64,000 nucleotides of DNA from Crocodylus rhombifer (GCA_038503035.1 JAVSML010018907.1:62001-126000); one strand, 5' to 3'; positions 24,091 to 37,287 are shown, counted from the stretch's first letter. Notes: generated by a model not told the origin, from the letters alone. Translations and numbers: made by a program.

Positions 24091-25163
24091 GCAAGCAAGG
24101 TCCTCTGGCTTTACAAAAGAGCAGCACAAACTATGCAGCACGGGAAATTGGAGATTTTTAACGTAACCCGATAAATCCCCCCATCCACCCAACTGGCCAC
24201 GCATCCGGAGAAACCCAGAAGGGTGGGCTGTTACACTTGCTGCCACCTCTTTCAGATGGCATCACCAGAACTGAATTTTTTTGACTCACTTCAATCACTT
24301 TTAGCCCATTTTATTCATGGAGCCACATCAATGCAAACCTGGAGAAGTGCAGCATCCTTGACGAGCGCAAAGCCTGCTGCAGGCCCTTCAATATAGCCCA
24401 ACAGCCAAGTGCTGGGAACCCCCAGTGCAGAGCTGATCGCAGCAACTGGCTCTACTACACCAAAGTCCTAAAATAAAGTGACAACTGCCTGTGGACTTCC
24501 ATGTGCCTGTCTGGCACGATTTTCTCCACGAGAAGATTTGCTTCAGGTTGTACATCGCTACTGGGACATATATTGTTTGCAAATTGAAGCAGCTTTTGCC
24601 ATGATTTTGCCCTGTGATGAGCTCTCTCCTGCTCTCTCTGCTATGATGTTCCCCTGCAGAGCTCTCTGGGCAAGGTGGACAGGTTATGACAGCATTCATC
24701 ATCTACAACGACGGCTAACTGGAGGGCACCGGAGATGTCCTGCAAAAAACTACGACAGCCGAGATGCAAAAGTACACACGCTTGCAGCTTTATTTTCTAT
24801 TTTTCCCCCCCTGAAAGCAATAATTCTGCCCCGTACTTGACAAGAGATGGCCCGAAGGTGCTAAGACTTAATTAAAAGGCGGGAGGAGGAGAAGGACGGT
24901 TTCCCTTTCCAGGGAAACATTATACTTGCACGGTTAAATGAACAGACCTTAAAACGATGATGCGGTGCCGATTTTCCAACGTGATCGGGGTCCCACAGTT
25001 TGGCAATGAATCATGTCCAGTCAACGGTAACAAGGAGATCGTTGTTCTGCGTCTGGCTGGTTTCCAGCCAAATATAAAGAACCGTCTTGCAGGCGGTAAA
25101 CCTCGGCTTTGCAGGTCTCCAGTGAAGCAGCATCAAGTGCCTCTTTTGACAGGAAGATGTGCT
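24091..25163. other. Interval between the two ~105-bp repeats
   Basis: About 1.07 kb with no recognised coding frame. If the flanking repeats were LTRs this would be the internal region, but I see no primer-binding site, gag, protease or polymerase signature, so I do not favour that reading. Confidence 0.35.
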
Positions 25164-25271
25164 ATCACTAGCCCTCCTTCTCTCTATGACGCCCCCAAAT
25201 AGCGGGGCAGGGGGGTTGTAAATAAAGTTAGATAGTGTGGTAAAGAGATGCCCTTTTAATGGGCACTGTGG
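25164..25271 (+). repeat. Unknown ~105-bp repeat, copy 2
   Basis: This is the second copy of the 23985-24090 sequence: GACGCCCCCAAATAGCGGGG ... GTAAATAAAGTTAGATAGTG ... CCCTTTTAATGGGCACTGTG. The central AATAAAGTTA and the GGGCACTGTG end are the best-kept parts. Similarity fades quickly after the end. Confidence 0.65.
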
Positions 25272-27134
25272 AAGCTTGATAGGAAGATATAGGAGAAGAG
25301 CCAGTTTCCTCTGTCCTGGAGGGCACTACCCACCCCCCAGGCACGGTCACTACTGGATGCATCAGAGAGGAAATAAAGATAAGGAAGAAGAGGCTGGAGA
25401 AACCGCCCAGTCCATAGGCATCCTCGGCGCTCAAACTGTACGCGTGTGTGAACGCGGCCCCCAGGCAGGTGCAGACAGCTGACACGCTGGCAGACTGCAC
25501 GGGCCGCCATGACCTTGGCTGCATCTCTGAGGTCATATTTTCACATGGATGAACTGTTCCCAAGCGTTTTCCCCAGTGTATTATGCACAAAAGCAGGCTT
25601 TTCTTCTTCAGTGAGGATCTAGGTTATCTTCAAACCAACTTTGCTTCCCCATCTGTGTTACAGCCATTACAAGGGAAGCCACTCATTCTTTCTCATTTAC
25701 ATTTTTATTGCCATTTAGAAGCATCTCCCTGCTAAGACACCTGTGAGAAGTAATTAATAAATAAATAATTATTAGCACTGAGCACACTCACGCTCTGTCT
25801 TCGGTTGTACACCAGGGCTGGGATACCACCGCTGGTACGGTATCGCCAAATACAGAAAGCTCAAAAGCTTCCAAAAATCTGGAGCGAGGCTGAGACACTT
25901 AACGGCACCGAGCTCAGACTCTCCAGAGATTGCTTTCGCAGTCGCTAACAAATCCCCAGGCTGGACCCAGGAAGAGGGTCATCTACTGAGACCGAATTTC
26001 ATCCGAACATTTTCATTGTCAATGAAGTCCAGGTGCAAGCTGCTGTGCTTAACCCCAAAACGTTTCTACAAACTGGGAGGGATAAGCTGGGGAGAGTTGG
26101 GCCAACCTGCACCATATTTTCTCATGTGCGTTAAGCAAGAAAGCTATTTTTTTTTTTTGCTCAACATAGGAGCACCTTGGGCTCTGCTCCACAGCGCAGC
26201 AGCTTTGCTATTTCTCTTCAGGCACCTGAGGGAGCTTTTGACACCCCCAAATATCTGCAAAGCCTGGGGATTTCCCGTAGAGGCGCCTCTAGCCCTTCCT
26301 GCATCCAGATCCCTGGCACTCCTGGGGGGCTTCAAGTGAGACCCTACGAGGCCAGGCTCCCCTGCCTCGACTCGGGTAGGGTGCAGCCGCGTACAGCCCG
26401 AGCACCGCAGCTGGGCCAACACAGGTGGATCACAAAGCCTTGCTCAGGCTGGCCTCCCACCAAGACTTGGATAGGAACCTTGCCCCTGCCCCTTGAGAGG
26501 AGATGAAAGACTGAGTTGGAGGAAGGCACCTCCCCAAAACGGCGACACTTGGGATGAAGCATCACTCGGCGGTGGAGGAAGCTGCGCTGACTGGCGCTGC
26601 TCCCAGGCCACCATGAAGCGTGCGTCCTTCTGCCTGCGGGTAAAGCAATCAGCTGAACAAGGCGCCACAGCCTGGGGATGGCTCAGGTCATTTATCAAAG
26701 GCCGTTTTGTGACCAGAATTTGCTGGAGCCCACTGCCTCGAAAGCTCAGGAGGGATAATATGGGGGCCAGCACGCAGTTTTCCAGCAGCAAAACCTGGGT
26801 TTCCTCCATGCTGCGGCGAGCACGGCCGATCCCTCTGCATCCAGTAAGAGCCACATGGCCCAGACCACGCGCAGCTCCTCACGGACGCACGCTTTTGTGT
26901 TTTCCTGAGCTGTCCTGCGGAAACAAAGAAATGCTACCTTCAGCATACTCCTTTTCCCAGCTTTGCCACTTCGTGCATGCTGTGGATCTGTTCTCGGTTC
27001 CAGTTACGTTTGGACCGTTTTCCAGTGGGTTTGTTCTCCTTGCGCTTTCTTGTTTCTAATTTTCACCTTTCCTGCCTTGCTGAACAAAAACCTTAAGATG
27101 AGAGAGTGTCTGCACAGTATGTCAAGGCTCATCA
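25272..27134. other. Unique sequence, no gene recognised
   Basis: A 120-codon minus-strand frame (25228-25590) includes a hydrophobic stretch, but it shares no motif with any family I know and runs into the repeat at 25164-25271. Other frames (for example 26493-27059, plus) overlap frames on the opposite strand. I see no supported exon. Confidence 0.35.
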
Positions 27135-27300
27135 TATCAGAGTCATGGAAATGAGGGTTGCAGGGACCTGAGGGGGTCACATCCAGACCAACCCCTGCTC
27201 CAAGCAGGACCAGCCCCGACTACATCGTCCCAGCCAAGGCTTTGTCTACCCAGGTCTTAAACACCTCCAGCTGGGCCCTAAAGACCTCGTGCGAGTCGGC
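27135..27300 (-). mobile_element. CR1 3'-end fragment
   Basis: CAGAGTCATGGAAATGAGGG, GGTCACATCCAGACCAACCC and CTGCTCCAAGCAGGACCAGC in this order are the antisense of the CR1 3' end (GGTCCTGCTTGGAGCAG ... CTATGAT). These are the same words seen in plus orientation at 40060-40140 and 41650-41715. It is a 5'-truncated tail. Confidence 0.8.
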
Positions 27301-30300
27301 CTGAGCAGGGCTGTAGTAAACCTACTGCCATTAGCTTTATTTAAAACTATGATTGACTGTAGATTGTCAGATGTAGAGGAGGCTCAAGATCCAAAAGAGG
27401 GAGGTGACTGACCGTGATCTGAGATTCTGCACCGTTTCAAATACTATTCTTACAGCCGCATCGCAAGGCACTAAACAGATGATGGTGAATTAATACGGTG
27501 TTGATACAGGGCAAACTTGATAGGAATAAGGAGATCTTCTCCACCGCACATCCTGCTATATCACTCATAGATTTCCTTGGAGAATACTGTACACATCCAA
27601 AATCAGCTGTCTTATTTGCTCCCTTGTTGCTATGTCTGGGAAAAACGCAGGCTAATATTTCAGTAAGCATTGAACAAGGTAACCTTCTCCCCCGCAAGGA
27701 TTCAAAACTCTGATCTCTGCAGCTAGAATCAACTCGACTCCATGCTTGCAATGAAATCCCAGAGCAAAGCCTTTACAGGTGACACTACAGAAAGCCTTTC
27801 CCACAATACAGCTTTAATATGCGCGAACTATTTTCTGCAGGTGAGGTTGGACGTACTAGAAACGCATGCAAGGCACACTCTGGGTTCCCACAGATAAATG
27901 CGATATGCAAATAGACTTCAGCTGACTGCAAAGATGATAACCGTCATGAACACGGTGACCCAGATGACTGCAGCTATACCCTGTATAATTGACTGCGCTG
28001 CACTGAGTTGTGCGCCTTGCTGTAGGGCCTCCAGCTGTGCTGCCTGCGGGGAGAAGCTCGGTCTCAAGCGATATGCAGCTGACAGCAAACCACAGCGTTG
28101 TTCCGATTTCCAACAACTTCTGCTACAGCATCTCAGCCCAGTCCTTTATTTCCACGTGGCACACGTCCGCCAGGGAGCATATCTTCAATTTCCAATTGCA
28201 TAAAAATGCAGCCAGTGTGTCCCTAACCCCGGTGGAAGTGTGCACCTTTTAAGCAAGGAGACACACGGCTGAACAGGACCGCAGGAACGGGCTACGTAAT
28301 CACCACTGTAAGGCGAAAAGGGCAATGGACTCTATCGGACAGTTTTGTAAATTTTGCTCTGCCCACGTGGCCGCAGCGGTAGGAACGAGTGAAGCACAGG
28401 TGTGCGCACCAGCGGTGAGGTGCTGGGCACCTGACTGCCTTGCAGACACTCTCCCCTTGGCAAGAAGAGAGGGACTGCACTAGCACGGATGGCATTCGCA
28501 CAGCCCAAGGACGACGGCTCCATCTGTGCCGCTTAGGAGCCAGAGCGTGAATCACTGCGGAGGCCGCCGCGATGCTTGGATTTGTAATGTCCTGGATGCC
28601 AAGTGGTCAAGCAGCACTGGGCTCCAGGGACAGAGAAAAGACGAGGCAGGCACAGGTGCGATTTCTGTACAGAAGGAACGTGCTTGAATGGATAGAAAAA
28701 GATGGCAAAAGCTAAGAGCGCTTCCTAATTCACAGCAGTGCCCTGCCTCTTCCTGGAAGCCTCCGCGCGGGCTGGTCAAGTCACGCCTAGCATGGATGTA
28801 GTCATGAATAAGCATGTCCCCACTCAAAATCACGCCCCATACCAAACAGATCAGGAGGCTCCAGGTTTGTCTATCACTTACTCCTGGTGACCTTTCTTTC
28901 TAACAGCGGGGCTTGCCCACGTGCTGTTAAGGTGCCAGTCCAACCGACAGCTGCCCATTCATTAATTACTCGCCTCATTAGGGAGCTAGGTACCCTATTT
29001 CTTCACACACAGCACATGCCTTTACCCCAAAAACCAGCTCCTGGAAATTGCAGTGCACACTGTATGTGAGAAATACGGTAAGAGCAGTTTCTGCTGCTCA
29101 CCGAGAAAAAGAAAGACAATCTGCAGGTGATGCACGGCAAGCAGAACAAGGAGCAGGCTGCTCAGGTATTTCTTGCAAGGAAAGAGCTTTTGTCCTTCAT
29201 CCCGATTTTCAAAACCAAGGTTTAGACCTTGTTCTGCGGTGTGTTGTGGGCGAGGGAATAGGATCGGTCTTGCCATGAGGACTCAGTCAGTCTTAATTTC
29301 CACAACCAGCTCTGTGGTCTCAGACCACTTTCTCTCTTACTGAAGCAATCGGTGATTATTACCAAATCTGACATACAGAAAGAAGAAGAGAGGCAGGAGG
29401 ATTTTTAGGTGAAAACTTTTGTTGGGTTGGAATAATGTTAGAACAGGCAAGACTTGAAAAGACAACAGATCCATCAAAACCCTGGGAAGCATCGAAGTTA
29501 AGAATACAATGCTTGGGATCAATAATTGGGATGGGGTGTTAGTTCAAGATCCTCTCACAGACTGCAATTTGGAAAGAGCGGGATACTGCACTAACACAGA
29601 AGGAGCCCTCCGACATTTCTGCATCTGAGGCTGTACTTTACCGTGGGCTTGCGGCCGTATTTTCACATTCTAGAAGGTTCTTTAATTTGCAATTTATTTT
29701 TATTTGTATTATTTACACATGAATTGGGGCACAGTGCTTGCCTCTGCCTCACATGGCTACCAGTTTGTAGCAGCATGCACAATCATTTTGGCAGGGTATT
29801 GCCATGCATAGATTTACCCATGGAAATCAAATATGGCCACAGGGAAATACTCCCGTCTGCTCGTACTATACTCAGCAGCTGGCGCTTACACAGATTCTTA
29901 TTTAATAGAAATAACAGTAGCCATTTTTGCGCAGCCTTCTTAAAATAAAACCAGCTAACGAACGCAAGGGACGGCTTCCGCACCGGAGTATGGGACCCTC
30001 CCGCTTGTGCAGTGAGGGGTGCCCGAGCTATTTGTACGGAGAGAAACTTATTAATAAAAAGCTTGAATAGCAATTTGGGAAGAAAGGGGAAAGCAGCATT
30101 TCTCTGCCAAGTCTTACAAGTTAGCGGGGGTCTTAGAAACGTTCTCGTGAGCAGAGAGCTGCAGAAAGGATGCAGAGAAGAAGAAGGAGAGAGCTGTAAC
30201 CTGGCAGATCAGTCCAGAGAAAATGATTCAGGCCTAAAGGGCAAGAAGGAAGATCGCATGGGCACCGGTGGGTGAGAAGCTGGCAGCTGGGCAGGAAAGC

Positions 30301-30337
30301 CTGGCATCATCACAGATGGAGCGGTGAGCAGGGATCT
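27301..30337. other. Unique sequence, no gene recognised
   Basis: About 3 kb of mostly AT-moderate sequence with no recognised exon, RNA gene or repeat. Short frames on both strands lack family signatures. Confidence 0.35.
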
Positions 30338-30813
30338 TGGATTTCTCTGATAAAAAATAAATCACTATTTTCATGTTAAAAAAGGGAACCCAAAACCCAC
30401 ATTTTTCCATGATCAAAATGAAACACCACTACATCTACCTATATCTATAGTTATACAGATATAGATTTGCAAGGGCACGGGCATAGCCTTTGCCTAACTA
30501 TGGAGATATTTATAGATATCTCTATATCTATCTATCGATAGATAGAGAGATATAGTGGTGTTTCATTTTGATCATGGAAAAATGTTTGGGGTTCCTTTTT
30601 TTAACACAAAAATTAGGGATTTATTTTTTATCAATCTCCAGTATAGATACAGATATCGATACCTCTATCTATAGATATCTTATCTTTCTACCTATCTATA
30701 GATAAGATATAGATATATTTTACTGGTGTTTCATTTTAATCATAGACAAATGTGGATTTTGGGTTACTTTTTTTTACCCAAAAATAGGGGATTTTTTTTT
30801 TTAAATCAGAGAA
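30338..30813. repeat. Triplicated ~90-bp unit with GATA/TATC spacers, one copy inverted
   Basis: Copy A (about 30339-30431) lies inverted relative to copies B (30553-30640) and C (about 30721-30813). A and B share a perfect 33-bp inverted repeat: 30399-30431 is the exact reverse complement of 30553-30585. C is a diverged direct copy of B. The spacers 30432-30552 and 30641-30720 are rich in TATC/GATA tetranucleotides and are themselves partly palindromic (CTATCTATCGATAGATAG). The whole structure could form a long hairpin or cruciform. The core unit is not a family I recognise. It may have been multiplied by microsatellite-mediated rearrangement. Confidence 0.85.
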
Positions 30814-32659
30814 AACCAGGATCCCTGGTTGGGAGGTAGAGACAGGAGACAAGAAGGGAGGCTGGGAGCCTGGGAAGTGAGGACCAGGAGCCTGACCTGG
30901 TGCAGAAAAATGGGGAGTCCACGGAGAAAGGCTGGGAGGAAGGTGGCGTGGGGAGATAAATAGACGAGGGACGACGTTGTGCGCCGAGGCGGTTAATATG
31001 GACTCGGCCACTGACCTGCTGCAGGGAACTTCGGACCTGTCTCTGCCCCCTCCGAGCCTCCATCCGCCTCCTGACCCTTGTCTCTTTAGGTCGTCTCGTC
31101 TTTGGGGCAGGTGCTGCCTCTAATGCTGCGTGCAGACTGCCCCCGTTTCCCACGAGGCCTTCAGGCACCACCACTCTCCAAACACCCAGCGATGAATGAA
31201 CCAGGAGGGACACGGTAATGGGAGGCCACGGCGATGGAGGCAGGGCCCTCTGACAGAGGGAAAGGACAGGAGGAGGAAGCAAGAAGATGTGGAAGCAAGA
31301 GCAAGAAGGGCAGAAGTTGAGAAATAGTCCCCAGCTTACAGTCGTGGGGCCATGCTGCCCCCGCTGCCATCGGGGACACGTCCTCCCTGACCCTGGATCC
31401 CTTATCCTGTCACCTTTGCAGCTGAATACAGGACTCCTTTCCATAGTCCATTGCCATGAGATGCGAATGCTAATTTATCAGCACTCCTGCTACACAGCTA
31501 AGCTGTCAGTTAGATCCCTTAATAAACCAGTGACATCCCGTTATTTAAATTTCCCGTTACATGACACATATGCACTGGATCTGACGAGAGCTATTACAGC
31601 TACTCTGAACAAAGGAGAAGAAAATCAAAGTAAACAGACACCTTCCACAGATGATTCAAAGGTCTGGGGAAACTGAAGCGCTGTTTGCCATTGTTAAATG
31701 GTTCCCAATAGGTTTTTGTTGCTGATGTTTTAGGATCAGGCCAAAGGCAGCACTCAGGTAACCCCCGTGAAGTCAACGGGACTTGACCAGAGATGTCTTT
31801 GGCCCACTCCATTCATCTATTTGATTTAAATGTTGCCAGAGGGAAGATGTATTGGAGCAGGGTATCAGGCAATACAGGAGATCGGCCAGTAAAGTATTCG
31901 AGTTGAGAGCCGCAGAAAACCCAGAACAGTAACTATGATGTGGCAGGTGCCTTAGGCCCGTGCCTTTGCTAATCGAATGCTTACTGATATTCAACCACAT
32001 GCTGTAGGAAATCTGCCCCAATATCGATGATGGGATAAGTGCATGCCATGTCCCAAACAGGATAATGGAGTCTGGCTACACATAAATGTGCAGCAAGAAG
32101 GTGGTAGGACAAAGTCTGTATATCCATCGGTACAGCTAGTCCTGCTGCGGCTACAAATCAGCGCAACTTCACTACCTCGGTTCACATCACCTGCTGGCCC
32201 AGCCCATACAATTTGCATCCATGCTTTCAAATGATTAATTGTAAAGCCTAAGTGTGGCCTTGTTGCTGGGCCTTGTTTTAAAGAAAAAAAGTGTGAAGAA
32301 AAGACTGGTCATTTTATGCCTACCAGGCACTAGCCAAACCATTAAACCATGAGGCTGTAGATTCACGTGAATACGTTTCTGATGCAGGGACTGTTCCTCT
32401 GGTTGCCTAAAATAAGCCATTTATTTCAGTTTAAAAAATGGTACTTAATGCAGAGTATTGTTACAAGCCTGTAGCCCCTGCATCTGTCCCCAGCCTAAAG
32501 CCCATGGTGCTGTAACTGCACAGAGGTGGAAGCACTGGGGTACCATGTGGCATGGCTACCCCTTACCCAGCTGTCTGCAATGCGACTGACATCAAATGAG
32601 CGGCAAGCAATGATGGCAACAGTCAGAGAGCGTGATCTGGACTGGTTCTGGAGCTACTC
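30814..32659. other. Purine-rich then unique sequence
   Basis: The first ~170 bases are purine-rich on the plus strand (GGGAGG, AGGAGA words). The rest shows no exon, RNA gene or clear repeat. The 212-codon minus-strand frame at 30806-31444 coincides with this skewed composition and has no family signature. Confidence 0.35.
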
Positions 32660-34110
32660 AAACAAATTGTGTTTTTAATAAAAGCTAAATGCAAGACTAT
32701 ACACCCAGGAACAAGGAACACAGGGTTGACTTAAAGAATGGCAGGCTGCAGCAGGGCAGATCCAGGCCAGGGGTGCAGTAGTGCAGTTGCACCCTCCTCT
32801 GATTCCCACTGTATCCAAAATCTAAAACCAACTGCCTGGAAGAGGCTGTGGCATTTCTAGTCAGGCAGAGCCGAGTCAATTGACTCGGTGGGTCATTATC
32901 ATCTACCTGATTCCTTCTAAACTCTTCAATCCACAGGTGTTAACCTCCCACTCTCCTTTCTAATGGTATTGCTGTTCCACTAAATAAATCATTCTTTCTT
33001 CTGCCATTCTGCTGTCTGCCAGCTGCTCCTGGTCATGTAGCTCCCATTTCACAGCCCTGCAGCTAAAAACATAACTCAGGTGTGGAAATAACTTTCAATG
33101 AAGTGCTGGATGAATTGTCAAGATGTTCATGAAAGCTAAATTTTGTCTTATGAATCTGAAAGAGAGATGCATTTTATTCTAATAACTATAGGAATGAAAC
33201 AATATATTTTGAGTATTTTTGCCTAGTTTGTTGTGTTCTTATAGATACGATGTAGCAATTGAATGCATATTCCAATAAAGTTATATTTGTTTTTACTTCA
33301 ATTTTAAACTGAATTATATAGCCCTATGCACCTAGCTTTATAGTGAAGCTCCTGGTTTCCTTTTTTAATTGGAGAAAAATCTGTGTTGTGTTGTATGTAA
33401 TGATGCCCTACACCATCTGCACCCCCTTTTCAAAATCCTCCATCCACCCAGGGGATGCACCTTGGAGAATAGCGGCTCCTCGTGCCATGCTGAGGCAAGG
33501 AGGGGTGACATGACCTTGGATGCAGAAACGGGGACACAGTAAGTCAGTGGGGAGACAATTTCACCTCTGTATAGCTTGGAGAATCTGATGCTGGACTGTG
33601 CACCTTTCTACTGTCCACTACTTGAGAGATGCTGATAATTTGGAAAACATGCAGAAAATAGCCAAAAACTGTACTCAAGAACTGGAGAAAAAGCATTACA
33701 GCAAGAAACATGCAGGGGGCAATCAGTTAAATTTAGCAATAAGGTGGTAGAGAGGTGACTTGATTACGATGTGTAAGTGCCTCTATCAGGAAAGCGAAAA
33801 ACCAGGTTCTAAAGGACTCTTCAATTCAGGAAGAGAAGCCTAACAAGAATCAAAGGCTGGCAGCAAGAGCCAAACAAATTCAAATTAGAAATAAAGCCGA
33901 AATGTTGAAAAGAGGAGATGATTAGCCACTGCAACAAACAGCAGAGGAAAGTGGTGGATTGTCCTCTTCACATCAAAGCAAGACTGACCTGCTGTAAAGA
34001 CAGACTTCAAAACCCAAGCACGAGTCACGGAGCTCTGCACAAAGCTGGTGGGTGAGATGCAATGGCCTATGAGTCATGGGAATTCAGATGAGATAATCTA
34101 ATCTCTGTGG
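32660..34110 (+). mobile_element. CR1 LINE, L3-like lineage, interrupted copy
   Basis: The left part (about 32670-32760) encodes a decayed KCKTIHPGTRNTG, matching the KCKVIHLGTKNTG-type block of CR1 ORF2. The element resumes near 33570 with CCTCTGTATAGCTTGG...CTGGACTGTGCA (the LVRPLLEYC block). It continues through the MQKRATKMI-type and RGDLITVYK-type blocks (33740-33790) and a 3' untranslated stretch to about 34110. Between the two parts lies 0.7-0.8 kb with no CR1 similarity (see 32900-33560). The copy is inactive, with many stops. Confidence 0.7.
32900..33560. other. AT-rich insertion inside the L3-like CR1
   Basis: This interval separates two CR1 pieces that are close together in an intact element, so it probably entered after the CR1. 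It is AT-rich and holds AATAAA at 33274-33279 followed by a T-rich stretch, but no open frame. No terminal inverted repeats or target duplications were found by eye, and the exact borders are uncertain. It could be an unrecognised element or the remains of a more complex rearrangement. Confidence 0.45.
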
Positions 34111-37100
34111 ATTTACAATTGGTAACAATCAGAGCTTGCAAAACCGTCCACAATGTGTTTGCCAGTTTTTTCACCGTGTTTCCCATCATAGAAATAGCTG
34201 TGGCAAGTCCCCTGCAAACATTTGATTTCCAACGTCTAAATCCGCCGTGTGTTGATGAGCCACATGAGGCACGTGGGATTGCTGCAGTGCCTTCACTACA
34301 TGACTTAGGCAGCCAGCCAACAGTGAAACCTCTCAATATAAATGCAGATACACTGTGGGAATATATATATATATCATGGGAAACATCATGGGAAACAGAG
34401 CCTACCAGCAAAATTATCCTGCAACCTCGCTCTCAACACTTTCTAGACTCAAGAGCCCCCTGTTAGACTCAAGGTCCTTTCTATAACTTTTGCAAATAAA
34501 GCAGCACCCCATTGCAAAAACGAATTCACTTATTGCAGAGTTTACCGCCTTGCCAAGGGTCCAGACAGCGGGGCGGAGGAGGGGAGAACAGCCAGGTTCA
34601 ACGGACCCCACGGCACCCCAGGGTGTCGGGCCCCCGGTTGAGAATCGCTTCTTGAAAGCAGGCGGATATTTTGACAAAGGAACGAGCTCCAAGTTCTGCA
34701 AATTTTCACTGGTGAGAAAAGAAGCCACGACCCGTGTTGTTCTCTCCTTTGCAAGGCATCCTGCTAGCGTGTAATCTGGGCAGTAATTAACCAGAATAGT
34801 TCATCAACATAAAGACGTGGGTTGTGGCCCCACTGCCTGTTCAAGCCTTTCTGGCGGTTTAATGTGCAAACTCACCAACCGGAGAAAACGGTCCGTCTGA
34901 GCTGTGTCTAACTGGACCAGCTGGGGATCCTGCTCAAAGGGTCCCGTAACCATGGAAACATTAGGAAATATAATTACAATGTAAATCAAGGACACGATTC
35001 CATTGTCCGAGCACCGGGTTTTGGACATCTGTTTCGGGGATGTATGTTAATAAGAGTTGCCTTCTATTTACCATGCATCTTTATTGTCTCTTTAATCAGC
35101 TCTCGAGGAAAACCTAAAGTGCATTTCCTCAGAGAATGAATGCTTAAAATGAAACTCTGAGTTAAGTGGTTTGTTCTCCAAGCAATTCCCCCATTTACCC
35201 ACACACACTCAAACACAGAGTAGCTTGATTAACTATTAATAACAGGGCATTTACAAACACCACATTATGGGCTATTTTTGTACTGTTTCTTTCTTAATGC
35301 ATCTATGACTTAGGCTTAATAGGGTCCGCCAGCAAAGGCAACGGTGTATAAGATAATACCATGGATGCAGTATCTCATGAACTGTGTGGTAATGAGTGAG
35401 TTTTACAATCCTGAACGTCAAGATCACAAGATTTTTCTCATCCTCCAACACCTCCTCGCCGGCATCCTCGTTATGCCATTTGCACATGAAGAGGTTTGTA
35501 AACATTCATACTGTGGTCCATCCCGTGCCATACATCAGCCCAGGACCACAGCGCCACAGTGCCAGTGAAACTGCGCTGCAAGCAGAGCCGCGCCGACGAC
35601 GCTGTCGGCATCAGACTCCAGCTCTTTGGGCATGAGTCGGTTCACACACCCTTGCAAAGAGCAGGATCGTTAGGTAGTAAATGTGTAATTAAACAATGCA
35701 CACCCGGCATGATGATGCAACAACATCTATAACAAGAGGGAAGGCTGAAATCTTTCTAAGCATGGCAGCAATATTCACCATGCCATTAAATATTTCGTCT
35801 GACAAAGGAGTTCCAGAGTCTCATTCATTTCTCCACTGCATTTGAACCCAAATTAAGTCCATCACCTGTAGCACTGTGGCTGTGTTCTCAGGGGTGCTTT
35901 ATTCAGGTGTTGCATTAGGCAAAAAATAAGAAATCATGTTGCATCTATAATTCAACCACTTCACTTGCTTGGCATAACTAGAAACCCACAATTTCCTAAA
36001 TCTCTTGCCATGAAATCACTGACTTCTCATGCAACGTTTTCTCAAGGATTCAGAAATAATCCCATGGACCAGAAAGGTAATGAGCTCACAGTTCCCGTCC
36101 GCTCCCCGATTCACAGACCTCAAGCACACATTCATCGCTGGCTCGGTGGCCAAGGATCAGCAATGCCACCAAACTGACTCTTTCAAAAAAAAGGTTCCCA
36201 GCTAAGACCCTGGATGAACGATGCTGGTAACAGCTGCTCAGTTTGCAGGGGATATGTGATAAATGCAAACATTTCCAACATAATGTGCCCCAACAGGCCA
36301 TTTTCTGCTCACGGAGAGTGCAGTTAATCACAAGAGGGTAGCTAGATTGCAGTGGGCTGTAATCAGGTTAGTACTTCTCTGTGGGTGGACAGCAGATTGC
36401 AGAGAGATGGAGAACGGGCACCCAACTCCTCCATCTGCATCTGAGCATCGTCGTGTACCCGCACGGTCACAGGGGAAAGGAGCTAGTGACACAGCCCCGC
36501 TCCACGGACAGCCGAAGTGCTACTCACCGCTGCTCCCTGCAGACATACCAACCACCAGATACACATGGAGCCACTCAAAGATACCCACGTACCTGCTCAC
36601 CAGTGCCGTGGACGCTATGCACCATAAAGATGCCACGGATACAATGACGGATGGTCTCCAGGAGCCAACCAAGATCAACAATAAATGCACATAACACCTG
36701 CATCTCCTCACTCTCTGGGGGTGGGAAAAGCTGCTCTTTCTACACACAGAGCCCACCTGGACATTTCCACCTCTGCAAGAAGCATTTTCTTCATTACAGT
36801 AAAATCAATACCAAAGGCTCTACACGAGCTGCACGACATGAGCTGCCAGATCTCAGGAAGCCTGTCACTGAGCGTGGCATCTCCCTCCCAAGTGCTGAAG
36901 TCAGTCTCCCAATTCTTCCTCCGGCCACGCACCGCTCCATGGATCCGTTCTGATTTACAGATTTTAACTGAGCTTTCTTTAAGGACTGATACCACAAAAA
37001 ACTAAAAACAAGAAAGAGAAACAGGAAGTTATCTTCAAGGCAAATGTGTTTTGGGCTGAATCTGTCATAATCTGTAGCAAATGTAATCTCGTAGAGACCC

Positions 37101-37284
37101 TAATACAGGACAGTGGGTCTGTCTAGCACGGAGCACAGGATTCACCATATATTCTCACATCTGGGAGTGAGAAACCTTCGAGAAGGAGAAGGAAAAGGAG
37201 AAGGAGACAGTAACGACGACCCCACCATGCATCTCTGCTGTGCCTTGCCAAAATCTGAAAATGTTCAAGTCTCCCCACACCTAT
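34111..37284. other. Unique sequence, no gene recognised
   Basis: About 3.2 kb with no recognised gene or complete repeat. A short AT dinucleotide run (ATATATATATATAT) is at about 34361-34374. Around 35650-35830 the sequence is AT-rich with AATTAAA/CCATTAAAT words and could be a regulatory element, but there is no direct evidence. Confidence 0.35.
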
Positions 37285-37287
37285 AGA

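Noticed and set aside
23985..25271. Reading the paired ~105-bp repeats as the two LTRs of a retroelement
   Set aside because: The repeats are too diverged and short, lack TG/CA ends, and no primer-binding site or gag/pol sequence lies between them.
25228..25590. 120-codon minus-strand frame with a possible membrane segment
   Set aside because: It runs into the unknown ~105-bp repeat, and the equivalent position of the other repeat copy does not keep a matching frame outside the repeat.
33274..33279. AATAAA as the 3' end of a host gene
   Set aside because: It lies inside an AT-rich insertion within a dead CR1, with no upstream coding sequence. The signal is expected by chance in AT-rich DNA.
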